This document shows, piece after piece, positions 34,543-44,629 of a stretch of DNA of 64,000 nucleotides. A model generated the notes under the pieces. It was given only the letters and a program-made list of their open reading frames with translations. It was not told the DNA's origin and did not search any database. The stretch is from Pseudophaeobacter sp. EL27 (GTDB lineage Bacteria > Pseudomonadota > Alphaproteobacteria > Rhodobacterales > Rhodobacteraceae), in the NCBI RefSeq assembly GCF_900313025.1, contig NZ_OMPQ01000013.1, forward strand, positions 372,001-436,000, given 5' to 3'. The position numbers and the translations under genes are program-made. Numbering within the stretch: the stretch's first letter is position 1; every line of letters starts with the position of its first letter.

Positions 34543-36228
34543 TTAGCTGTGTTCCTCTGCCGCAATCGCGACCAATGCACGGTTATAGGCTTTCAGGGCG
34601 TCGAGGTGATAGATGGCCCCCAACAGCTCCTCTCCACCGTCGTCCTGCACTGCGACCACAGGCAGAAACGCCACATCTGCACGGTCAAACACCGGCAAAG
34701 CGGCCTCCAGCGAAGAGCCACTGTCCAGACTGAGCCCCTGTTCCAACAAAGCCTCGCAGTCTTCGCGCGCGGCGCAGCTTGGATCCCCAAGCGGCCGCAT
34801 CACCGCATCGGATTTCAGCAATGCCAGAAGATAGGCCTGCGGACCCGCCGCACAGCGGATGTTGCGTTTCTCCAGTTGGGTGAGGAAGAAGGAACGGTCC
34901 ACCATACGTGAGGCCAAAGCGGTTGAAATGGAAACCGCCACCATGACCGCGAGGCCAATCTGCCAGTCTCCGGTTAGTTCAAAAACAATCAGGGTTGTCG
35001 AAATCGGCGCGCCCAGCACCGCGGCGGCCACAGCCCCCATCCCTGCATAAGCATAGAGCGTATGGGTGCCGGAGACATCCGGAAGAAAGGCAGTGGCAAT
35101 CAACCCAAAGGCCAGGCCGGTCACCGCACCGATCATCAAAGAAGGCGAGAAAACGCCGCCGCCCATGCGGCCGCCCATCGTGATCGCCACTGCGGCGGTT
35201 TTGACGACTACAAAAATCAGCGCCTGCGACAACACCAAGCCACCAGTCAGCGCCAGCTCAATTGTTTCATAGCCAACCCCGATGATATGCGGGTACCAGA
35301 TCGCAATGCCCCCCAGCAGCAGCCCGGAGATCGCAGGCCGCAGCCAGCGTGGGATTCGCAAGCGCCGTTGCAGAACGTCCCCAACGGAATCGGCAAAAAA
35401 GATCGACCGCATCAGAACCACGGCAACCAGGCCACAGATCACTCCCAGCATCAGAAATGCAGGCAGCTCGACATAGAATTGCAGCGCACCCGGAGTTTGC
35501 AGCGAGAATTCGGTCACATCGCCATAGGCCAGCCGGTTGATTACCGTACCCGCCACCGAGGCAATCACGATGGGGGCAAAGGCGTGGACGGCAAAATGGC
35601 GCAAGACCACTTCCAGCGCAAAAAGCGCCCCGGCAATCGGGGCATTGAAACTGGCGGAAACCGCTGCCGCAACCGCGCAGCCCAGCAGGTCCCGCCCGGT
35701 GATGCCATCGGCGCGGATCTTGTCGCTGACCCAGCTCGAAATCACCCCGGCAAGGTGCACAACAGGCCCCTCACGTCCAGAAGAGCCGCCCGTGGAGAGC
35801 GTCAAAAAGGAGGCCAGCGCAGAGGCCAGCCCGGCCTTTGTTTCCAGCCGCCCCTCATTCAGGGCGGCACCTTCGATCACATCTGCCACCGAGCGCACCC
35901 GCCCGTCCGGCGTAAAGCGGTCAAGGATAAGGCCAACAATCAGCCCCCCTAGGGTGGCAATCAGCACCAGCCAGTACCAGGGGAGATCAGCCGCAAAACT
36001 ATGCAAGTAGTTGGCATCTTCGGCGCCATAGACCCAGGCCTGTAGCGCTGAAATCCCCTTGCGAAACAGCAGCGCCGCAAAGCCCGCGCTGATACCAATC
36101 AGCAGCGCAATGATCCAGAACTGAAACTGGCTTGGCCCTCGATGCAACAAGATCCGCCAAAGATCCCGCATGCCAGACATCAATTTGGAAAACTGGGCAG
36201 ACAGAGAGAAGTCTTGCGTCTCGGGCAT
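34543..36228 (-). CDS. ClC-type chloride channel/transporter with CBS-like C-terminus
   Basis: 561 residues with ten or more hydrophobic segments. The filter motif GSSGREGP is at 148-155 and includes the gating glutamate E153, which points to a chloride/proton antiporter rather than a plain channel. A second motif GGRMGGGVFSPSL lies in the middle of the second half. The last ~90 residues (VMRPL, ALPVFDRADVAFLPVVAVQ, LLGAIYHLDALKAYN) look like a CBS pair. AGGAT five bases before the ATG supports the start. Inner-membrane location. Confidence 0.92.
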   Translation of the reverse strand: MPETQDFSLSAQFSKLMSGMRDLWRILLHRGPSQFQFWIIALLIGISAGFAALLFRKGISALQAWVYGAEDANYLHSFAADLPWYWLVLIATLGGLIVGLILDRFTPDGRVRSVADVIEGAALNEGRLETKAGLASALASFLTLSTGGSSGREGPVVHLAGVISSWVSDKIRADGITGRDLLGCAVAAAVSASFNAPIAGALFALEVVLRHFAVHAFAPIVIASVAGTVINRLAYGDVTEFSLQTPGALQFYVELPAFLMLGVICGLVAVVLMRSIFFADSVGDVLQRRLRIPRWLRPAISGLLLGGIAIWYPHIIGVGYETIELALTGGLVLSQALIFVVVKTAAVAITMGGRMGGGVFSPSLMIGAVTGLAFGLIATAFLPDVSGTHTLYAYAGMGAVAAAVLGAPISTTLIVFELTGDWQIGLAVMVAVSISTALASRMVDRSFFLTQLEKRNIRCAAGPQAYLLALLKSDAVMRPLGDPSCAAREDCEALLEQGLSLDSGSSLEAALPVFDRADVAFLPVVAVQDDGGEELLGAIYHLDALKAYNRALVAIAAEEHS

Positions 36229-36337
36229 AGGGATCCTGTAAAATGGCTTTGAGCGTCGCGACCCAAAATAGAAACAGACCGTAAAGAATTGGTTGGGATC
36301 AGTCTATTACCAACCAAATTCTCACAAAAGCATAGCC

Positions 36338-37984
36338 CTAACCTGGCAACAAAGCGCGGGCGGCGGCGCGGGCCTCTGGTGTGATGGTATCACCAGAAAC
36401 CATCCGGGCAATTTCATCAACCCGTTCTTCACGATCCAGAGGCACAACCTCGGACAGGGTAATGCCCTCTGCGACCCGTTTTTGCACCCGCCAGTGGAAC
36501 CCGCCCTGGGCGGCAACCTGCGGAGAATGGGTCACCACCAAGACCTGGCCGGATGACGCAAGAGACTTTAGTCGGCGTCCCACCGCATCTGCTGTGGCGC
36601 CGCCAACCCCGCGGTCGATCTCGTCAAAAATCAAGGTCTTGCTTTGATCATTGCCACGCAGGCAGACTTTCAACGCCAGTAAAAAGCGGCTCAGCTCACC
36701 GCCGGAGGCAATCTTGTTGAGCGGCCCAGAGGGGGCGCCAGGGTTGGTTGCAACCGTAAAGGCCACCGCGTCATAGCCCTCAGGGCCAGCCTCGGCCTGC
36801 TCGATCAGTGTTTTGAACACCGCCCGCTCCATCTTCAGCGGGGCCAGTTCCGTCATAACGGCCTGATCCAGCGCTGCGGCATTGTCCCGGCGTGCGGCAC
36901 TCAGCTGATCAGCCAGAGCCTGATAGTCGGCCTCAGCCTGAGCCAGTGCCGCCTCCTGATCGGAGAGGTCACGGTCACCGGCATCCAGTGCAGCCAGTTT
37001 CCCCCGCAGCTGATCCGCATGGGTGGCAAGCTCATCAGGTTGCACTGCATATTTTCGGGCCAAGGCTCTGATTTCAAACAGCCTCGCTTCGCAGTCTTCC
37101 AGATCACCAGGATTGAACTCCAGCCCCTCCAGCACCCGTAACACACCATCCTGCGCGTCGCCCAGCTCGACCATGGCGCGGCTCAGGGCGCTCAGTGGCG
37201 CCGTCAAACCAGTGTCCTCGGCGCCCTCAACCCCTTCGAGCCAGCGCTGCGCTTCGCCCAAAGAAGGCTCTGCACCTTCGCTCAGCAAGGCATGGGCGCG
37301 GGCGATATCTCCGCGGATACGCTCAGCCTGCTGCATCTGACGGCGCTTTGCATCCAAAGCCTCATCTTCGCCAACCTGAGGGTCCAGTTTATCAAGCTCC
37401 GCCACCGCATGACGCAGGAACTCTTCTTCGGCCCGAACGGCCTCCAGTGCCGCCCGGGTTGCCTCGGCAGCCTTGCGGGCCTTGGCTGCCGCGCTCCAGG
37501 CGGTACGGGTCTGCGACAACAGATCAGAGACGGAAGCAAAGCTATCCAACAGGGAGCGATGTCCGCGCGGGTTCAGCAGCCCACGGTCATCATGCTGCCC
37601 GTGCAGCTCGACCAGGGTCTCGGAAAGGCGTCGCAACACCTCGCCAGAACAGCGCCGGTCATTGACCCAGGCCGTTTTGCGACCATCGGCTGTATTGACC
37701 CGCCGCAGAACCAGTTCCTCGCCGCCCGGCAGGCCTGCTTCTTCCAGAATGGCATGGGCTGGATGTTCGGAACCAAGATCAAATTCGGCAATGACCTCCC
37801 CCTGTGCAGCGCCCTGGCGCACCAGTTCAGCACGCCCACGCCAGCCCAGAACAAAGCCAAGCGAATCCAACAGGATCGACTTGCCCGCACCAGTCTCGCC
37901 GGTCAACACGTTCAGACCCGGCTGAAAGGCCAGCTCCAGGTGGTCAATGATCAGAAGATCCCGAATATCGAGTGCACGCAGCAT
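36338..37984 (-). CDS. recN: DNA repair protein RecN
   Basis: 548-residue SMC-like ATPase used in recombinational repair of double-strand breaks. Walker A GETGAGKS is at 29-36; a long coiled-coil middle (about 150-370) and the C-terminal ABC signature (ASGGELSRFLLALK) and Walker B (KTLIFDEIDRGVGG) follow, with the D-loop and H-loop (LVVTHSPQVAAQ). Length is typical. It is the last gene of the dcw-linked group after bamD, 36 bases downstream. The ribosome-binding site is weak. Confidence 0.96.
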   Translation of the reverse strand: MLRALDIRDLLIIDHLELAFQPGLNVLTGETGAGKSILLDSLGFVLGWRGRAELVRQGAAQGEVIAEFDLGSEHPAHAILEEAGLPGGEELVLRRVNTADGRKTAWVNDRRCSGEVLRRLSETLVELHGQHDDRGLLNPRGHRSLLDSFASVSDLLSQTRTAWSAAAKARKAAEATRAALEAVRAEEEFLRHAVAELDKLDPQVGEDEALDAKRRQMQQAERIRGDIARAHALLSEGAEPSLGEAQRWLEGVEGAEDTGLTAPLSALSRAMVELGDAQDGVLRVLEGLEFNPGDLEDCEARLFEIRALARKYAVQPDELATHADQLRGKLAALDAGDRDLSDQEAALAQAEADYQALADQLSAARRDNAAALDQAVMTELAPLKMERAVFKTLIEQAEAGPEGYDAVAFTVATNPGAPSGPLNKIASGGELSRFLLALKVCLRGNDQSKTLIFDEIDRGVGGATADAVGRRLKSLASSGQVLVVTHSPQVAAQGGFHWRVQKRVAEGITLSEVVPLDREERVDEIARMVSGDTITPEARAAARALLPG

Positions 37985-38020
37985 GGCCGGATATATCGCC
38001 TTGTTCTCTCGGCAGGCAGG

Positions 38021-38869
38021 TTAGAGCCAGCGCCCTTTGACCGATTGACGGTAAATCTGGCTCAGCCAGTTGCTGCCACGATCCTTAAGCTTGAGCCCCT
38101 GTGATGTCAGCAGTTTATAGCTGTCCTCATACCAATCAGTGGATTGGTAGTTATGCCCCAGAATAGCCCCAGCGGTCTGCGCCTCTTCGGTTAGGCCCAA
38201 TGACAGATAGGCCTCGACCAAACGATGCAGAGCTTCGGCGGTGTGGCTGGTGGTTTGGAAATCCTCAACCACAACCCGGAACCGATTGATCGCCGAAGTA
38301 TAGTGGCCACGCCGCAGGTAGTAGCGGCCAATTTCCATTTCCTTGCCAGCCAGATGATCAAAGGCAAGATCGAATTTCAGAATTGCCGAGGTCGCATATT
38401 CGCTATCAGGATAGACCTCGATCACCGTGCGCAGCGACTGCAGGGCTTGAAAGGTCAGCCCCTGGTCGCGCCCCACTTCATCGATCTGATCATAATAGCT
38501 CAGAGCCAAAAGATACTGCGCATAGGCGGCATCTTCATCCGTGGGGTAGAAATCAATAAAGCGCTGCGCGGCGCCCCGGCTGCCCTCATAGTCCTTGGAC
38601 TGATGATTGGCAAAGGCCTGCATGATCAGCGCCTGTTTGGCATATTCGGAATAGGGGTAAAGACGTTCGATCTCAGAGAAGTAGAAAGCAGCATCTTTGG
38701 TACGGCTGCGCGCCAGTTCAAATTCGCCACGTTCAAAAATCTGTTGAGGTGTGTAGCTCTCTAGCGGCACCGTCTGGTCAGCGGCACCACCGTCTCCGCC
38801 ACATCCAGAGAGTGCTGCCATCAACAGAGCCACACTGATGAATTTGGCTCCTGCTTTGATGCCGATCAT
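38021..38869 (-). CDS. bamD: Outer membrane protein assembly factor BamD
   Basis: 282-residue lipoprotein. The signal peptide ends in LSGC with lipidated C23. The mature part is built of TPR helices: RGEFELARSRTKDAAFYFSEIERLYPYSEYAKQA shows the YfiO/BamD pattern. BamD is the essential lipoprotein of the BAM complex that inserts beta-barrel proteins into the outer membrane. It lies between lpxC and recN as in other alphaproteobacteria. AAGG precedes the ATG. Confidence 0.94.
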   Translation of the reverse strand: MIGIKAGAKFISVALLMAALSGCGGDGGAADQTVPLESYTPQQIFERGEFELARSRTKDAAFYFSEIERLYPYSEYAKQALIMQAFANHQSKDYEGSRGAAQRFIDFYPTDEDAAYAQYLLALSYYDQIDEVGRDQGLTFQALQSLRTVIEVYPDSEYATSAILKFDLAFDHLAGKEMEIGRYYLRRGHYTSAINRFRVVVEDFQTTSHTAEALHRLVEAYLSLGLTEEAQTAGAILGHNYQSTDWYEDSYKLLTSQGLKLKDRGSNWLSQIYRQSVKGRWL

Positions 38870-39061
38870 ATCGCCTTAACCTCACCGTCTTTGACTTTCG
38901 GGTGTCATGCCCCGGGTTCCGCCCCGTTTAGCACATTCATCCGGCGTACAAAACGCCTTTCACCCACTTCGCCCCCACTTGGCAGAGAATGTTTGGAATG
39001 GTCAAGCCTATCGAAGCAACAAGCCTGCTATGGCGGCAAAGCTCCGCCTCTCCCGAACAGC

Positions 39062-39083
39062 AAAAAGCCCTGCATAGCAGGGC
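39062..39083 (-). terminator. Rho-independent terminator after lpxC
   Basis: GCCCTGC-(3-nt loop)-GCAGGGC followed on the minus strand by TTTTTG, about 65 bases past the lpxC stop. Confidence 0.8.
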
Positions 39084-39148
39084 CGAAGCTACAGCAAAGT
39101 CAGTGAAACAAACCCGCTCATACCATAACACCAAAAGCCTTGATGCGC

Positions 39149-40084
39149 TTAGGCGACGCGGCGGTTGATACGGGGAATTTCGGAGCGCACAAGTCCCTGT
39201 CCCGGTAAACGTGCCGTCATCGCCAGATCACAATCAACCTGACGCATGGCACCTGGGGTCGCAAAAAGCTCCCGAAGCAGGGTATTGGTCAGCGAGTGAC
39301 CCGCCCGGTCGCCAACATAGCGACCCAGAATTGGAGCCCCGGCCAGTGCCAGATCCCCCAGTGCATCCAGCATTTTGTGGCGAACGGGCTCATCCGAGTG
39401 ACGCAGCCCTGCGCCACTCTCGACACGGCTGCCATCAAAGACAATTGCGTTTTCACCGGGCACACCGCCCAGAGCCAGACCATTGGCCTGCATCGCCTCG
39501 ACATCCGCGCGACAGCAGAAGGTGCGGCTATCACAAAGTTCACGCACAAAGGCACCATTGCGCAGGTCCAGAACCCGGCTCTGGCGGCCGATGGCCTGCT
39601 CGTCGAAATCAATATGGAACTCAATCATCAAGCGATCGCAGGGCAACAGTGTTGCCGTTGCCCCGTCCTTCTCAACCGTCACGGGCTTCAGGATCTGGAT
39701 GGCCGATACCGGGCTACTTTGACGATGGATACCTTGGCGCATGATACCGCGCACAAACACAGCAGAGGAGCCATCAAGGATCGGAACCTCGGGACCGTCG
39801 ATTTCGATCAGTGCGTTGTGGACGCCGCAACCCGCCAGAGCCGCCATCACATGTTCAACAGTCGAGACCTGAACACCGGCTGAATTTACCAGCCGAGTGC
39901 ACAGCGCGGTGCGCTCCACATGATCCCAAAGAGCCGGAACAATGGTGTTGCCCAAAGCGATGTCAGTCCGTTTGAAGACGATGCCGTGCCCAGCCGCAGC
40001 CGGGTTGATGACCAGTCCTGCCGTTTGACCTGAATGCAGGCCAACCCCTTCAAATGTCACTGATGCTTTAAGCGTATTTTGCAC
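39149..40084 (-). CDS. lpxC: UDP-3-O-acyl-N-acetylglucosamine deacetylase
   Basis: 311-residue zinc deacetylase, the committed step of lipid A synthesis. Expected zinc ligands H78 (STVEHVMAAL), H236 and D240 (RHKMLDALGD) and the catalytic H263 (RAGHSLTN) are all visible. The start is a GTG at 40084 with AGGAG six bases upstream, giving the usual VQNTLKASVTFEGVGLHSG N-terminus; an ATG farther out (40213) would add 43 atypical residues. It follows ftsZ after a terminator. Confidence 0.95.
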   Translation of the reverse strand: MQNTLKASVTFEGVGLHSGQTAGLVINPAAAGHGIVFKRTDIALGNTIVPALWDHVERTALCTRLVNSAGVQVSTVEHVMAALAGCGVHNALIEIDGPEVPILDGSSAVFVRGIMRQGIHRQSSPVSAIQILKPVTVEKDGATATLLPCDRLMIEFHIDFDEQAIGRQSRVLDLRNGAFVRELCDSRTFCCRADVEAMQANGLALGGVPGENAIVFDGSRVESGAGLRHSDEPVRHKMLDALGDLALAGAPILGRYVGDRAGHSLTNTLLRELFATPGAMRQVDCDLAMTARLPGQGLVRSEIPRINRRVA

Positions 40085-40246
40085 CTTGTGCTCCTGATCA
40101 CTATGTCCGGCGACAAGCGCCGTGTTGGTAAGACAGGTAAGGATTTCACAAAAAAGCCACAACTCAATCTTTGTAACGGATTGAAACATCGCTGTAACAG
40201 ATAGGCAAAACACTGCTCAGACATACATATATCACTGTTTTAAAAA

Positions 40247-40272
40247 GAAAAAAGGCCGCCCGAAGGCGGCCC
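40247..40272 (-). terminator. Rho-independent terminator after ftsZ
   Basis: GGCCGCC-TTCG-GGCGGCC on the minus strand is followed by TTTTTT, 23 bases after the ftsZ stop. The UUCG tetraloop makes this a strong stem. Confidence 0.9.
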
Positions 40273-40294
40273 CTTAATCTCTATTAGTGAAAGA

Positions 40295-42025
40295 TTAATT
40301 TGCTTGACGGCGCAGGAAAGCAGGGATTTCGATACGATCCTGCTCTGCATCAGCCTCTTGTTGCTGAACTGGCTGTGGTTGCGGCGCTGCCGCCTGCTGT
40401 TGAACCGGCGGCTGCTGGCGCATGGGCTGCGGCTTTGCGGCCTGTGCCTCAGCGGCGCTTCCTGTCATCCGGTGGATCAGGGAGTTGAGACCAAACCGGC
40501 GTTGCTCTGCCTGTGGCTCAGCCTCATGCGCGGCAGATGCCGCAGCAGGGCGCTGCTGTGGTTGCTGGGCCGGAGGGGCCTGAACCGGGGCCTGTGTCGA
40601 CACAGGCTGTACCGGTGCGGATTGCGCCATGGGCTGCTGCCCCTGAGCACGGGCCGCGGCGGCTTGCAACCGCACGATGGCATCCGCCGAAGGCGTGCCA
40701 GGAGCCGGTGCCTTGGGTGCTACAAACGAAGCGCCGGGCTGCTCATCAACCGCTTCTGCCTGCGGCTGGAAAGCTGGAACCTGAGGCTGATAGGCAGGCT
40801 GCGGCAGCCCATCCTGACCGGTCGGCTCGATCTCTTCAAAAATGTCTTCCGCCTGCTCCTGGGCGGCAACCTGCTGCACGTCCAGGCTTTCGAACAGGGA
40901 GGGTTCCTGGGCCGCCGGAGCGGGCTCAGCAGCAACCTGAGGTTGCTCAACCGGGGTGTTCAGCTCCAGTGGCGCTGGACGCGACTGCTCAACGCTGACC
41001 GATTTTTTCAACGGCGCCGACATGGGGCGACGCGGGACCGGCATTTCGGTCATCACATCTGTTGCATCGATCCCTGTCGCCACAACAGAAACCCGCATCT
41101 GGCCTTCCATGGCGGTATCCAGGGTGGACCCAACAATGATATTGGCCTCCGGATCCACTTCCTCGCGAATGCGGTTGGCCGCCTCATCGAGCTCAAACAG
41201 GGTGAGATCATGTGCGCCGGTGATGTTGATGAGAACACCCTTGGCACCGCGCAGACTGATTTCGTCGAGCAGCGGGTTGGCAATGGCTTTTTCAGCCGCC
41301 TGAACCGCGCGATCTTCGCCCTCGGCCTCGCCGGTGCCCATCATCGCCTTGCCCATCTCGTCCATCACGGCACGCACATCGGCAAAGTCGAGGTTGATCA
41401 ACCCGGGACGGACCATCAGATCTGTCACACCTTTGACGCCCTGATACAGAACATCATCGGCCATCGAGAAGGCCTCGGTGAAGGTGGTCTTTTCATTGGC
41501 CAGACGGAACAGGTTCTGGTTGGGGATGATGATCAGCGTATCCACGACCTTTTGCAGGGCTTCGACACCCTCTTCGGCCTGTTTCATCCGCTTGTTGCCT
41601 TCAAACTGGAAAGGCTTGGTGACAACACCAACGGTCAGCACACCCAGTTCCCGCGCGGCCTGTGCAATGATCGGAGCCGCACCGGTCCCGGTGCCGCCGC
41701 CCATTCCGGCGGTGATGAAGCACATATGTGCCCCCGCCAGGTGGTCAACGATCTGCTCAATGCTTTCCTCGGCTGAGGCAGAGCCAACGGAGGGGCGCGC
41801 ACCAGCGCCAAGCCCCTCGGTCACTTTTACTCCCAGCTGGATCCGGCTTTTTGCCGCGTTTTGTTGCAGGGCCTGAGCATCGGTATTGGCGACGACAAAA
41901 TCGACACCTTCCAGCTCTTTTGCGATCATATTGTTGACCGCGTTGCCACCAGCGCCACCGACACCGAACACGGTGATCTTAGGGGCCAGTTCTTCCTGCC
42001 CGGGCATCGAAAGGTTCAATGTCAT
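40295..42025 (-). CDS. ftsZ: Cell division protein FtsZ
   Basis: 576-residue tubulin-like GTPase that forms the division ring. The GTP-binding signature [10 protein letters not shown] is at 109-118, with [10 protein letters not shown] at 21-30 and the T7 loop [11 protein letters not shown]. The core ends near residue 325; about 235 residues of Q/P/A-rich, presumably disordered linker follow, then the conserved C-terminal peptide [14 protein letters not shown] that binds FtsA. The linker is much longer than in E. coli (about 60) but is the norm in alphaproteobacteria. The ATG at 42025 has GGAAAGAG upstream. Confidence 0.97.
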   Translation of the reverse strand: MTLNLSMPGQEELAPKITVFGVGGAGGNAVNNMIAKELEGVDFVVANTDAQALQQNAAKSRIQLGVKVTEGLGAGARPSVGSASAEESIEQIVDHLAGAHMCFITAGMGGGTGTGAAPIIAQAARELGVLTVGVVTKPFQFEGNKRMKQAEEGVEALQKVVDTLIIIPNQNLFRLANEKTTFTEAFSMADDVLYQGVKGVTDLMVRPGLINLDFADVRAVMDEMGKAMMGTGEAEGEDRAVQAAEKAIANPLLDEISLRGAKGVLINITGAHDLTLFELDEAANRIREEVDPEANIIVGSTLDTAMEGQMRVSVVATGIDATDVMTEMPVPRRPMSAPLKKSVSVEQSRPAPLELNTPVEQPQVAAEPAPAAQEPSLFESLDVQQVAAQEQAEDIFEEIEPTGQDGLPQPAYQPQVPAFQPQAEAVDEQPGASFVAPKAPAPGTPSADAIVRLQAAAARAQGQQPMAQSAPVQPVSTQAPVQAPPAQQPQQRPAAASAAHEAEPQAEQRRFGLNSLIHRMTGSAAEAQAAKPQPMRQQPPVQQQAAAPQPQPVQQQEADAEQDRIEIPAFLRRQAN

Positions 42026-42402
42026 GCTCTTTCCGCCTGTTTCATGAGCCCTCCCGCAAGGGCTATTCCTGTTTTTCCGCTTCAATCCTACCGTGAAGCC
42101 GGAGTCTCGTCATCCCAAAAAACGAAATCTGCCACAAAATATGGCTCGAATTAGGGGTTAAACCCGCAAATCTCCGCTCATGCAGGCAGATTTGGTAGAA
42201 TGCCATCCATCCCGCCACAATAGAAATCAGGCCCAGCGCCGACAGCGCCAGGGTTCAGAGGTTCAAATTGTACGGTTGCCTTCTGCTCGGCAATTTGGCG
42301 TCACTTTTTGCGACTGTTAAATCTTTGTTATCCGCTTTTCCCAGCCCTGTCACCCGGCTCATCCCAAGTTTTCCACAGGCTGGGGATATTTTTTTACGGC
42401 TG
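42026..42402. other. 377-bp ftsA-ftsZ intergenic region
   Basis: No gene is supported. Features seen: TTTTCCACA at 42369-42377 (one base from a DnaA box), the 11-bp palindrome GGGTT-A-AACCC at 42155-42165 (with a GTTAA half site), and a GC-rich GGCGCT direct repeat on the minus strand. It should contain a promoter for ftsZ separate from the ftsQA message. Confidence 0.5.
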
Positions 42403-43737
42403 TTACCAATTATCCCGAAACCAGCGCACTGCGCGGCTGAGTGAACGGGAGGAATGACGGTCAACTGGCGTTTCAAAATCCCACCACTCGTCCTGCGGAT
42501 GGGCCGCAAAGAGGCTCAGCCCGACAGCCGCAGCAAAGCCGGGTCCGGTGGCAGATTGTGGCAGACCGTGGACGCGCAGGGGCCGACCCAGACGCACTTG
42601 CTGGCCCAGAATACGGCTGGCCAATCCATCCAGCCCCAAGATCTGGCTGGAGCCGCCGGTGAGAACGATCTGTTGGCTTGGAAGGTATTCGAATCCGGCG
42701 GCATCAAGCCGCGTGCGCACCTCCTCGAGGATTTCCTCGACACGGGGACGCATGATGCCAATCAGTTCTGCACGGCTGACAGTGCGGCGGTCATGTTCCC
42801 AATCTCCCGTATCGCCACCGATGTCGATCATGTCCCGGTCATCCACCCCGGTCGCATGAACGCCACCACAAAAGGTCTTGATCCGCTCGGCATTGGCCAT
42901 GGGGACGCCCAGCCCCATGGAGATGTCACTGGTGATGTGATCACCACCCATGCGCACCGCATCGGCATAGATCATGTGTTTTTTCATAAAGACCGAAATC
43001 GAGGTGGAGCCACCGCCCATATCAATACAGGCCGCGCCCAGCTCTTGCTCGTCCTCAACAAGCGCCGCATAGCCGGAGGCATAGGCAGAGGAGGCAATCC
43101 CGGCCAGTTCCAGATCACAGCGCTGAATGCAGCGCACCAGGTTCTGCACCGTGCCGGTATCCACCGTCAGCATATGCATGTCCACCGCCAGGGTCTGCCC
43201 CAGCTGCCCGCGCGGATCCGCAAGGCCTGAGCGATTATCCAGGGCAAAGTTCACCGGCTGCGCATGCAGCACTTCACGCCCCACGCCATATTCCGGCACC
43301 TCACAGGCGGCCAGCACCTGCGCGATTTCCGCTTCAGAGACCTCTTGGCCGTCCAGTTCCAACTGTGCATCCAACCCGTAAGAACGCGGATTGGCGCCAG
43401 AGAAGCTGGCAATCACATGATCCACCCGGACGCCGGCCATCTTTTGCGCCGCCTGTACGGCGGTACGGATAGCCCGCTCGGTCTCTTGCATGGCGGTGAT
43501 TTCGCCAAACTGCACCCCGCGTGACCGCGTGGTGGCCGCGCCAATTACCCGAAACCCGGATTGCCCTGCCAAAGAGCCAATGGAGTTATCCTCGCTGAGG
43601 CGGTTGGAGCCATCAAAGCGCAGCACCAGACAGGCAATTTTTGAACTGCCAATATCCAGAATGGCCACCACACCGCGTTGCATCGCCTGACGGCGCATCT
43701 GCCGCATCGCGCGCTGGGACTGATAAAGATCCGTCAT
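42403..43737 (-). CDS. ftsA: Cell division protein FtsA
   Basis: 444-residue actin-like ATPase that tethers FtsZ to the membrane. The phosphate loops are seen: VAILDIGSSKIACLVLRF and MGGGSTSISVFMKK, and the C-terminal membrane helix SLSRAVRWFRDNW. The ATG at 43737 is chosen with AAGGTGG eight bases upstream; a GTG four codons earlier is possible. One base separates the ftsQ stop from this ATG, indicating coupling. Confidence 0.95.
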   Translation of the reverse strand: MTDLYQSQRAMRQMRRQAMQRGVVAILDIGSSKIACLVLRFDGSNRLSEDNSIGSLAGQSGFRVIGAATTRSRGVQFGEITAMQETERAIRTAVQAAQKMAGVRVDHVIASFSGANPRSYGLDAQLELDGQEVSEAEIAQVLAACEVPEYGVGREVLHAQPVNFALDNRSGLADPRGQLGQTLAVDMHMLTVDTGTVQNLVRCIQRCDLELAGIASSAYASGYAALVEDEQELGAACIDMGGGSTSISVFMKKHMIYADAVRMGGDHITSDISMGLGVPMANAERIKTFCGGVHATGVDDRDMIDIGGDTGDWEHDRRTVSRAELIGIMRPRVEEILEEVRTRLDAAGFEYLPSQQIVLTGGSSQILGLDGLASRILGQQVRLGRPLRVHGLPQSATGPGFAAAVGLSLFAAHPQDEWWDFETPVDRHSSRSLSRAVRWFRDNW

Positions 43738-43738
43738 C

Positions 43739-44629
43739 TTACAATCCACCTTCGTTCAATTCTCTGATGCGCCACCAGTTTTCCACTGCATTCTCCGTCA
43801 TTCGAACCGTCGGCCTCGCCGCAATCCGCATATCCACCACAGCGACATCGCGCTCCAGCAGATCCTGTACTTCGCTTACCACAATCACCCGCTCCAGCGC
43901 CTGAACCGGCCTGTCCTGCGGCAACATAATGCGTTGCCTGCGGTCCAGAACCACATCCCAGCGGCGCTCACCTATGCGGACCAAGCCGCGCAAACGCCCG
44001 CCAAGAGGTCGCGCGGTTGCAATCAGGTCCAGCGCCTCAGCCGCCATAAGATCCGCCGACTCCCCGGCAATCAGCGGCAAGTCCGGATGCATGGCCCGCC
44101 GACCCAACTCGGCCACATGGGCGCCGGTCTCGTCCAACAGAGCCAGACCTTCGTGGTTGCGCCAGATCATCGCCGGGCTGCGTTCCTCGACGTCGATCTG
44201 TAAAATCCCGCCAGGGCGAATACGCACATTTGCGGCCTTTACCGGTGCAAGGCTCTCCACCTGAGTGCGGATCTGCGCCAGATCGAGATCAAAGGAGCTC
44301 ATCGGGAAATCAAGCGGCACCACCTCGCGTACATCCTGCGCCACCGAGGCACCCGCCCCATCAATCGCCATGACATTGACCATGAACTCGGGCCGTTCTT
44401 CGATTGCCGCCCGCAGAGACAAGAGAGTGTCGTGCACCATATGGCGCCGCGTCTCATCCGCCAGGAAAGCACCGCCCGCAGCGACCATAAGACAAAGCGG
44501 CACGCCAAATTTCAGCCCAAAGCGAATGCCGGGGGTCAACATCCAGCGTTGCAACCGGTACTTCAGGCGCGATGGCGCCGGGTCCGCCTGGTTTTTCTTG
44601 CCGGTGATCCGATCCTTCAGCGCCCGCAT
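43739..44629 (-). CDS. ftsQ: Cell division protein FtsQ
   Basis: 296-residue bitopic division protein. An N-terminal cytoplasmic stretch rich in Lys/Arg is followed by one membrane helix (about 37-57) and a periplasmic POTRA domain ([21 protein letters not shown]) and FtsQ domain. The ATG at 44629 is inside the 3' end of ddl (13-bp overlap), implying coupled translation. FtsQ bridges early and late division proteins (FtsL here at 62 kb). Confidence 0.92.
   Translation of the reverse strand: MRALKDRITGKKNQADPAPSRLKYRLQRWMLTPGIRFGLKFGVPLCLMVAAGGAFLADETRRHMVHDTLLSLRAAIEERPEFMVNVMAIDGAGASVAQDVREVVPLDFPMSSFDLDLAQIRTQVESLAPVKAANVRIRPGGILQIDVEERSPAMIWRNHEGLALLDETGAHVAELGRRAMHPDLPLIAGESADLMAAEALDLIATARPLGGRLRGLVRIGERRWDVVLDRRQRIMLPQDRPVQALERVIVVSEVQDLLERDVAVVDMRIAARPTVRMTENAVENWWRIRELNEGGL

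Noticed and set aside
40304-41776. 490-codon open frame opposite ftsZ
   Set aside because: Antisense shadow of the Q/P-rich linker and core of FtsZ.
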